Source: Papaver somniferum (lineage: Eukaryota > Streptophyta > Magnoliopsida > Ranunculales > Papaveraceae). From it: a stretch of 64,000 nucleotides of DNA. The notes under the pieces are model-generated. The model saw only the letters and a program-made list of their open reading frames with translations, was not told the DNA's origin and searched no databases. The DNA lies in assembly GCF_003573695.1 (NCBI RefSeq), contig NC_039361.1, forward strand, positions 95,172,279 to 95,236,278, written 5' to 3'. This document shows positions 56,249 through 64,000 of the stretch, in pieces. A program made the translations under genes and the position numbers. Each line of letters opens with the position of its first letter. The stretch's first letter is position 1.

Positions 56249-57369
56249 GGGGAAGCCATTTCTGAAAATGGACCTGATACGGAGACTTGTTGAGACACAG
56301 CTTTGTCTCCAACTGTGGCAGCCGCACCTGGTGACTTTGGAACAGAGGTTTCTCGAGATGAAGGTGTTGTTGCGACTCAGACAATGAAGAGTACTCCAGT
56401 GACCGCTGGCGTAATTGTAGTTAGGAATTCTTTTCTGGTTGCCGACTCAATCGCGGGCGCCACCTTCATTCCTTCATACCTGATTCCTTACCAGGATCAC
56501 GTGTTGATCGGGGGCTTTAGTGTGCCAGCAAAGTATGCGGCACTATACATTAAGATATGGGAAATATACGGACATATCGCCACGACCAAGAGAATTACTA
56601 GCCGACTCGCGTTGGTTAAGCGTGTGGAGGAAGCTTTGTCTTCAATTGACGACATGTGCAACGTGACTGGTCATACTGTTTCTAAGGATGTAATCTCGAG
56701 CAGGAATTTCCATTGTGACATGTGCGTATACTTCGAGTTCAATGCTCCTTGGTTCGTTGAAGTCTTCTCCGAGGTTGAAAAGTTGCTGGCCGAGACAGTC
56801 GAAGGTCCTTCTGCGGATGTGGTCAAACAACAGGAAAGTTTTCCAGAAAGTTGAAGATGAAACGGGCGGCTCTCCAAAGCACGAAGGAGGCTTTCTCTAA
56901 GAAGAGCAAGCCATTGTTGAAAAACTTTCCTTGAGTGCATTTCTGTCTTCTGAACTTCTTTACTTAGGTTTTTTTTTTGAAAGGCAAATGAAACGCTTAG
57001 TTTATGGTTTTGGTTTGAATTGAAAGATAATTGTTATCTATGAGGGTTTTGAATTATTCTTTTTGAATGAATTGTTTTAGAATAATTTTGTCTTGGTTAC
57101 TATTTCAAGTGATGCAAACATCCCAGGAAAACCATGGAACCGCGAGCGTTGCGTGTCGGTAGAGAGCATGGGATGAAACATAACATGGCTATTGGTTTTA
57201 TCATTCACGTGAAAACTTGAAGTATTAAACCATGTATTTTTTCTAGGAAAGACTTACTTGATTTTTTCAGATCTCTTGACGAAAAATGAATCTTCCGAGT
57301 GTAAGTCCGAGTTTTGTGGGAAGCACCGCCGTGATTGTGGAAAGTCCCCAGTCGTCCCTTAGTCACCTG

Positions 57370-57500
57370 ATAACCGAGTCGTCGATCCCTGGGCGGATCG
57401 TTTGCTTCTACCATCTTGGAAGTCCCCATTCACCTCTTGTCGTGTCATGACTGGTAACTGAGTCGTCTATCCCTGAGCGAATCGTTTGCTTCTACCACCT
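57370..57500 (-). repeat. Two direct repeats of about 50 bases in the leader of H
   Basis: TAACCGAGTCGTCGATCCCT and TAACTGAGTCGTCTATCCCT blocks, each followed by a CGTTTGCTTCTACCA(T/C)CTT segment, spaced about 77 bases apart, just inside the primer site. Confidence 0.7.
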
Positions 57501-57563
57501 TGATGTCCGGGTTGAAGTATGAGATTGGGAGTTGGAAATCGATATTGTAACCGAGAAATTAAT

Positions 57564-57581
57564 CTCCCACTGTGGTCGCCA
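57564..57581 (-). other. Primer-binding site of element H
   Basis: Minus-strand TGGCGACCACAGTGGGAG, two bases after the LTR end. It is of the TGGCG type and possibly matches an Arg tRNA, which I cannot verify. Confidence 0.6.
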
Positions 57582-57583
57582 AT

Positions 57584-59036
57584 TATTTGAGGGTGAAAAC
57601 CGTTTCTGCTAGTTTCGGTAATTTTGTTTGTTGTGGGTGATAAACGAGTCTGAACCCTAAACAATATACTGCAATGGAGTACTTTAGATTTGAGAGATCA
57701 ATCTGTACAAATCCGTCCTAAACCAAGAAATGGCCGTTCCAGACTTGCTTCGGTCACAAAGTGAAGGAGAAGGGTTGGTTTTGGGGAGGGAAGCAAAGAG
57801 AGTGTTGAGACCAGAATAGTTGATTCTGGAAGAGTAGTTGTTTGACTTGTATCAGAAAGTGAAAGCTAACATATGGGAAAGCTAACAAGTGATTTCTGAG
57901 TGTTGTATGCTCCTAACCAAAACTTGTTGTTCGGTGGTAATAGGTAAGACCTATTTATACAAGTCCAAGTGAAACGTACTCTGGTCTCGTAAGAAATAGA
58001 AACGAATGAGTAAATGGGAGGAGGTGGTAACCGGTAACGCCTGGAATTGATGTTCCATAATGAAGGAAAGTGTTTCACCATAACTCCCTGTATTTACTAA
58101 CCGCCTCATTCTTATGACACTGTCTTGTAACGGGCGTAGTGTACGCCGCACGCTGTAAACCGCCAAACCAATATCCTGATGAGCATCCCCCAGTTTGTAA
58201 AATGTGTTTATGTCTCAAGTGTTTTCGTAGAAAACGTGTAGCATGTTGCTGATGCTTGGAAAGTTGAGCTTGGGAGACTTGCCGGCTCGGTGGTGACCCT
58301 CGACGGTCGAGATTTGCATCTTAAGAGGAAGGGTAGCCGTTGATTAATGCAACCCTTCTTTTGGTAGCCAGCGGCATGAAAGCATGGCCGACATGGCTTT
58401 GGCATGGTTAGGCGTGGCCAAGGTCGGATTTTTGCATAGTTTAGGCGCGGCCAAGAACTAGGGTTTTGGCATAATTTGGGCGCGGCTAAAATTAGGGCTT
58501 GGCGTTGGGCCAAAGGTTGCCACGCATTAGCTGGTGACTTTGGACGGATAAGATCTGTATCTTAGATGGAAGGGTGGCCGTTGATTGTCGCAACCCTTTT
58601 TTTTGGCAGCCAACGGCGTGGAAGAAAGGCTGGTATGGTTTTGGCACAGTGGTGCGGCTGACATGGTTGGCATGCCTTGGCGCAGAGATGTGGCTGGCAT
58701 GTCATTGGCACATGTGGAGCGCTGGCATGGTTGGTATGCTTTGGGCGCGAAGATGTGGCGGGGCATGCCATTGGCACATGCGACATGGTTGAAATGCCTT
58801 GGCGCGGAAAGGTTGCATGGTATGCCATTCACATATGTGGCATGGTTGGCATGTCTTGGCGTGGAGATGCGGCTGGCACAACATGCCATTGACACATGTG
58901 GAGTGGTTGGCATGACTTGGCGCGAAAAGGTTGTACGGCATGCCATTGGCACATGTGGCGCGACTGGCATGGTTGACATGTCATGGCGCAGCGATCTTGG
59001 ACGGTTGAGATCTGCATCTCGGATAGAAGGGTGGCC
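57584..59036 (-). repeat. 5' LTR of element H, 3' 1.45 kb only
   Basis: Matches 44304-45700 closely, including the TATA box (57959-57950) and minisatellite block 1 (58650-59000). It stops abruptly after GGGTGGCCGTTGA, where element I sequence starts. The remaining 2 kb of LTR are missing. Confidence 0.82.
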
Positions 59037-59938
59037 GTTGAGTTGGGGAGTACGCCAACTTTTGCGTGGAAAAGATTTTGTAACTTCTATATCAGTTACT
59101 ATGCGAATCGAGTTGAGCTTGTTTGAGTGCTGTCTGGGACGGTAGGTAGACAATAGGACTGATTATCCCCACACGTTGCAAACTGGCCAACGGTGTGCGT
59201 TGTCAGGCCCGGCTAGCATCCCACTTACGAGTGGCAACCTGGATGACCGTCAGGGACAGTGGGTAACTGGAAATTGTTCCAGACAGTACTGTGCTAAAAC
59301 ATTTTCATTTTGATGACATCCTTAAACTTGTGAACTTTAGGGATTCCTCGGTGGTAGTATGGGATGCCATCTAGGATACCTGGTCGAGATATCCTCTTGG
59401 CACTGGCCAATTGCGATTCTTGGTATTGTTGTGGGCACTTTTGGATTCCTGGGCAGGCGATATGGGACGGTTGCTCAGAAGGTCTAAATTGTTATTCACG
59501 ATAACTTGAAGAAACCCGTGATTTCTGAGCATTTGGTATGGGACTTTTGCTCAGGAAATCCAAACCGAAGATATTGTCCACAATAGTTTTTGGTTTTGAA
59601 TATCGGGGATGAAATTCTTTACAGGGGTGAAGAGTATAACACCTGAGTTTTTAACATGGCGCATGCTAAGGCTCATTTATAGCTGCGTAGCCTTGCGAAG
59701 AGGGCATTTGATGCTTAGGCATCACTATTCCATCTCACGGACCCGATGATGCATAATCATTGGGTATCTTGACGGAATAGCCTACAGACCAGGCTATTAC
59801 CATTTTTTTCTAGGCTACAACCATGCAAACGAGTTGGTTAAGCTTGTGTCCCTTCGAGGATGAATTACGGACTGTGCTTGTCCACAATAGTTTTTGGTTT
59901 TGAATTTCGGGGAAGAAATTCTTTAAAGGAGGGAAGAG

Positions 59939-61339
59939 TGTAACACCCTGTGTTTTTAACATGGCATATGCTAAAAGATGCGCCATGGCCTGAGGTGAAG
60001 CTTCATCTAAAGATTCTGTTGCGTGGTACGCGGTAGATTGGCTTAAGGACAATGTCGCGCCAAAATGGCGCATTATGTTTGGCATTTGTCAAAGGGTCGA
60101 TGTTGCATCATAATGATGCATTAGACCAGTTGGGTAGGTGGCCTTGAGCTTGCAGCGTAACAATTGCGCATTACAAAAGTTATTGGCCTAGAGCCACTAT
60201 CGCACAATCATTGTGCATCAGGCCAGAGAGGGCTGGCCGAACGAGTGTTGCGCAATCATTGTACGCAATCATTGCGAAGTAAAGCAATCATTGCGAAGTA
60301 ACGTAATCATTGCGAATGAACACAATCATTGCGAAGTAACGCAATCATTACAAATGAACACAATCATTGCGAATGAACACAATCATTGCGAAGTAAAGGA
60401 ATCATTGCGATGAATAGTGAAGCAAGCATGTCAATTTGCTCCGCCAAAAATACTTGTAGAAATTCCATTAAGACATATATGGGGAGGGGTACTTGGTTGA
60501 AGGTGCATATGCGGACTATGCACCAAGTAAGCTTTATAGCTTATCCGGAAGAGTATAAATGATACCTAAGGATCATATATAGCTGTGTAGCCTTGCTAAG
60601 AGGGCATTTGTTGCTAGGCATCACTATTCCATATCGCGGACCCGATGATGCATAATCATTGTGCATCTTGACGGAATGGCATACGGACCAGTCTATTACC
60701 ATTTTTTCTAGGCTACATCCATGCAAACGAGTTGGTTAAGCTTCTGTCCCTTCGAGGATGAACTAAGGTCTGTGCTTGATCCCTTTAGAGCAGGGAAGCG
60801 TACGTAGGAAGCCGCAATGAGTTGCAGCGTTTCCGGTCCAGCACGTTGTCGCTCATATCATGCAAGAGATGATTTTGGTCAAGCTTGATCAGGCTTAGTT
60901 ACATGCCAGCCAGTGGATGCTCATATTTCCTATCACGCTACAAAGAGGAAACTATAGCCTATTTGGAGGCTAAAAACCCGAGTGTCTTAATTTAGCTCAA
61001 GAGGAGTCCATTTTGATGGGAAACGACCCAAAGATCAAGACATGTTGATCTATAGATCAACTTGGTCACCTTAATATAACCAAATTCCATCGTTTAGGGA
61101 TTCAAAAGGCCAATTTTATCGTTTTAGGAAAGTTCTTGTTTTCTTCATAAACCCTTTTGCGGATCAAGGGTGAGTTGGAACGGTGTGGAAGCTAAGTTAG
61201 CTGTATTATGCTCCACGATCATGCTTGCAAGGGCATTTTCCTAGATTTAAGGCCCGGACCGTAGCTTCATTATGGCGCAACGGGGGAGTTACTGCCTGCG
61301 GGGCAACGCGCCAAAGGCGTAATTTTCCGGTCCATCACA
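59939..61339 (+). repeat. LTR a of element I
   Basis: 1,401 bases, TGTAACACCC to TCACA, immediately followed by the primer site. Contains a 19-bp repeat array (60252-60415) and several palindromes. Confidence 0.83.
60252..60415 (+). repeat. 19-bp repeat array in LTR a of I
   Basis: About nine units of AATCATTGCGAAGTAACGC or AATCATTGCGAATGAACAC. The junction CGCAAT-C-ATTGCG is a perfect palindrome. LTR b has the matching array at 61988-62185. Confidence 0.88.
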
Positions 61340-61341
61340 GT

Positions 61342-61353
61342 TGGTATGAGAGC
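61342..61353 (+). other. Primer-binding site between LTR a and LTR b of I
   Basis: TGGTATGAGAGC, one mismatch to the initiator-Met primer. The next copy at 63184 reads TTAGTATCAGAGC. Confidence 0.75.
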
Positions 61354-61670
61354 CAGGTTCCGAGAAAACACTAGGGGGTGTGCGGAGTGGACTCGTCAAA
61401 TTAGTATTTTTACTTCAAAGGGAAATAAAGTTGGAGAGTACTCCAACTTTTGCGCGGAAAAGAGTTTGTAACTTCTATACCAGTTACTATGCGGATCGAG
61501 TTGAGCTTGTTTGAGTGCTGTGGGTTTGCCTGGCCTAAGTGGCACCCCACATACGAGTGGATATACGGTTTTGGGCGTGCATTTGCTCAGGAAATCCAAA
61601 CCGAAGATATTGTCCACAATAGTTTTTGGTTTTGAATTTCGGGGAAGAATTTCTTTAAAGGGGTGAAGAG

Positions 61671-63181
61671 TGTAACACCCTGTGTTTTTAACATGGCGCA
61701 TGCTAAAAGATGCGCCATGGCCTGAGGTGAAGCTTCATCTAAAGCTTATGTTGCGTCGTACGCAGTAGATTGGCTTAAGTCCAATATCGCGCCAAAATGG
61801 CGCATTATGTTTGGAATTTGGCCAAGGATCAATGTTGCATCATAATGATGCATTAGGCCAGTTGGTAGGTGTCTTTGAGCTTGTAGCGTAATAATTGCGC
61901 ATTACGAAAGTTATTGTCCTAGAGCCAATATCGTACAATCATTGTACATCAAGCCAGAGAGGGCTGGCCGAACGAGTGTTGCGTAATCATTGTACGCAAT
62001 CATTGCGAAGTAAATCAATCTTTGAGAAGTAAAGCAATATTTACGAATGAACACAATCATTGTGAAGTAAAGCAATCATTGCGAATGAACACAATCATTG
62101 CGAAGTAGTGCAATCATTGCGAAGTAACGCAATCATTGCGAATAAACCCAATAATTGCGAAGTAATGCAATCATTGCGAATAACAGTGAAGCAAGCATGT
62201 CATTTTTCTCTCCTAAACATACTTGTACAAATTCCATTAAGACATATATAGGGAGAGGTACTTGGTTGAAGGTGCATATGTGGACTATGCACCAAGTAAG
62301 CTTCATAGCTTATCTGGAAGAGTATAAATGATGCCTAAAGATCATTTGTAGCTGTGTAACCTTGCGAAGAGGGAATTTGATGCATAGGCATCACTATTCC
62401 ATGTCGCGAACCCGATGATGCATAATCATTGTGCATCTTGACGGAATGGCCTACAGACCAGGCATTACCATTTTTGCTAGGCTACGGCCATGCAAACGAG
62501 TTGGTTAAGCTTATGTCCCTTTGAGGATGAATTACGGTCTGTACTTGATCCCTTTAGAGTAGGGAAGTGTACGTAGGCATCCGCAATGAGTTGCAGCATT
62601 GTCGGTCTAGCACGTTGTCCCTCATATCATCTAATTGAGAGATGATTGCGGCAGAGTGGCCCCTCATATCATCCAAGCTTGGTACCTCGATGCAAGAGAT
62701 GATTGTGGTCAAGATTGATGAGACTTAGTTGCATGCCAGCCAGTGGATGCTCATATTTCCTATCAAGCTATAAAGAACAAACTATAGCCTATTTGGAGGC
62801 TAAAAACCTGAGTGTCATAATTTAGCTCAAGAGGAGTCCATTTTGATGGGAAACGACCCAAAGATCAAGACATGTTGATCTTTAGATCCACCTGGTCACC
62901 GGAATATAGCTAAAATCCATCGTTTAGGGCTTCAAAAGGTTGTTTTTGTCGTTTTAGGAAAGTTCTTGTTTTCTTCATAAACCCTTTTGCGGATCAAGGG
63001 TGAGTTGGAACGGTGTGGAAGCTAAGTTAGCTGCATCATGTTCCACGAGCATGCTTGCAAGGGCAGATGGACGTGCATTTGCCTATCTTTAAGGCCCGGA
63101 CCATAGCTTCATCATGGCGCACCGGGGGAGTTACGGCATGCGGGGCAACGCGCTAAAGGCGTAATTTTCTGGTCCGTCACA
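61671..63181 (+). repeat. LTR b of element I
   Basis: 1,511 bases, same ends as LTR a. The polypurine-like GAAGAATTTCTTTAAAGGGG and GAAGAG lie just before its start. Confidence 0.83.
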
Positions 63182-63916
63182 GTTAGTATCAGAGCCAGGT
63201 TATGAGAAAACACTAGGGAGTGTGCGGAGTGGACTCGTCAAACGAGTATTTTTTCTTCAAAGGGAAATAAAGTTGGAGAGTACGCCAACTTTTGCGCGGA
63301 AACGAGTTTGTAACTTCTATGCCAGTTACTATGCGAATCGAGTTGAGCATGTTTGAGTGCTGTGAGTTTTCATGGCCTAAGTGGCACCCCACTTACGAGT
63401 GGATACCCGGAAGACCGTCTGGGACGGTGGTAGATAATGGGCTGATCATCCCAACACGTTGAGAACTGGCCAACGGTGTGCGTTGTCAGGCCGGCTAGCA
63501 TCCCACTTACGAGTGGTAACCTGGATGACCGTCAGGGACGGTGGGAAACTAGAAATTGTTCCATACAATACTGTGCTAAAATATTGTCATTTCGATGACA
63601 TATTTAAACTTGTGAACTTTAGGGATTCCTGGGTGGTAGTATGGGATGCCATCTAGGATACCTGGTCAAGATATCCTCTTGGCACTGGCCAATTGCGATT
63701 CTTGGTATTGTTGTGGGAACTTTTGGATTCCTCAGCAGGCGGTATGGGACGGTTGCTCAGAAGGTCTAAATTGTTGTTCACGATAACTTGAAGAAAACCG
63801 TGATTTCTGAGCATCTGGTATGGGACCTTTGCTCAGGAAATTCAAACCGAAGATATTGTCCACAATAGTTTTTGGTTTTGAATTTCGGGGAAGAAATCCT
63901 TTAAAGAGGTGAAGAG

Positions 63917-64000
63917 TGTAACACCCTGTGTTTTTAACATGGCACATGCTAAAACATGAGCCATGGCCTAAGGTGAAGCTTCATTTAAAGATTTTGTTGC
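63917..64000 (+). repeat. LTR c of element I, start only
   Basis: TGTAACACCCTGTG followed by ATGGCACATGC-like sequence; cut by the window end. Confidence 0.75.

Larger units (their letters stand above)
54209..56857 (+). pseudogene. Plant mobile domain (PMD, aminotransferase-like) gene with three introns, damaged
   Basis: The PMD family (PF10536) includes nuclear proteins such as MAIN and MAIL1 and many copies in transposons. Exon model, all phase 0: 54209-54322, 54407-55889, 55975-56175, 56249-56857. The PMD core runs from PLHSFDKWMRFM (54455) through SRWCPDTHTAICRWGEMTISLE and RWWVSQWFPDELEP to the GHVSYFFRG region (55420). A basic KRKS/KEKRSK tail and acidic Ser-rich exon 3 follow. Exon 4 encodes a helical domain (YAALYIKIWEIYGHIATTK). 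Damage: a 1-base frameshift at about 54720-54735, and stops at 55143 (TAG), 55845 (TAG) and 56291 (TGA). Splicing of intron 1 would remove the TGA at 54356. Identity is secure; the exon edges are my inference from GT-AG signals and frame. Confidence 0.82.
44304..59036 (-). mobile_element. Element H: LTR element whose only cargo is an antisense PMD gene
   Basis: Minus-strand element. 5' LTR (right) from 57584 to a break at about 59036; primer site 57581-57564; internal region 57583-53541; polypurine tract 53553-53541; 3' LTR (left) 53540-44304 with G inserted. LTR length without G is about 3.5 kb. Both LTRs carry a minus-strand TATAAATAGG box. No gag or pol is seen in either orientation. The internal region is filled by the plus-strand PMD gene. 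Confidence 0.75.
59037..64000 (+). mobile_element. Element I: tandem chain of short, non-coding LTR elements
   Basis: Order on the plus strand: partial internal (59037-59634), an internally deleted LTR fragment (59635-59879), internal end (59880-59938), LTR a (59939-61339), internal (61340-61670), LTR b (61671-63181), internal (63182-63916), LTR c (63917 to the window end). LTRs begin TGTAACACCCTGTG and end in TCACA. Internal regions start with an initiator-Met primer site and carry no credible ORF, so the element is like a TRIM or LARD with unusually long LTRs. Confidence 0.82.

Noticed and set aside
57205..57664. Short minus-strand ORFs just inside the H primer site as a gag remnant
   Set aside because: They are built over a pair of direct repeats, lack gag motifs, and are interrupted; treated as leader.
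60252..60415. Regularly spaced short palindromic repeats resembling a CRISPR array
   Set aside because: The 19-bp units are contiguous, without unique spacers, and lie in a plant LTR.

Overview
The window is repeat-rich plant nuclear DNA, almost certainly from a flowering plant and probably a dicot. The evidence is the retrotransposon families: Copia-type gag of the DUF4219/UBN2 class with an initiator-Met tRNA primer site, an Athila-like Gypsy element with an Asp tRNA primer site, and a plant mobile domain (PMD) gene with short GT-AG introns. I cannot name the species. I see no ordinary single-copy host gene, tRNA, rRNA or CRISPR. Nearly every base can be assigned to nested LTR retrotransposons, most of them non-autonomous.

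Left third (1-23079): a nest of one Copia-like family with 2.4-2.6 kb LTRs. Element A (1-6093, + strand, 3' part only) sits in the gag of element E (6094-9189, - strand). E sits in an LTR of element F (9190-11784, + strand). Element D (LTR 11785-13764 and 22139-22653, then internal DNA to 23079) sits in F. A complete element C (13765-22138, - strand) sits in the LTR of D, flanked by a near-perfect 5-bp target duplication.

Middle (23080-44303): element J is an Athila-like Gypsy element on the - strand. Its polyprotein (43904-38714) is broken by frameshifts, stops and changed catalytic residues. Its left LTR is split by a complete gag-only Copia-like element B (24051-32905, + strand) and by a possible Mutator-like non-autonomous element (33164-34756) built of 45-bp hairpin-forming repeats.

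Right third (44304-64000): element H is inserted in the right LTR of J. It has LTRs of about 3.5 kb carrying a 69/70-bp minisatellite. Its only cargo is a PMD gene with three introns, lying antisense to the LTRs (54209-56857). The left LTR of H contains G (47672-53403), a tandem LTR-internal-LTR-internal-LTR array with one shared 5-bp target duplication. The right LTR of H is cut at about 59036 and abuts I (59037-64000), a second tandem chain of short LTR elements full of small palindromes.

Most notable: a five-member array of RNA-hairpin modules near the 3' end of elements A and B, whose outer base pairs change together between modules; a U3 segment that carries a different iterated motif in each Copia-like subfamily; an antisense, intron-bearing PMD gene as sole cargo of an LTR element; and two independent tandem LTR arrays.
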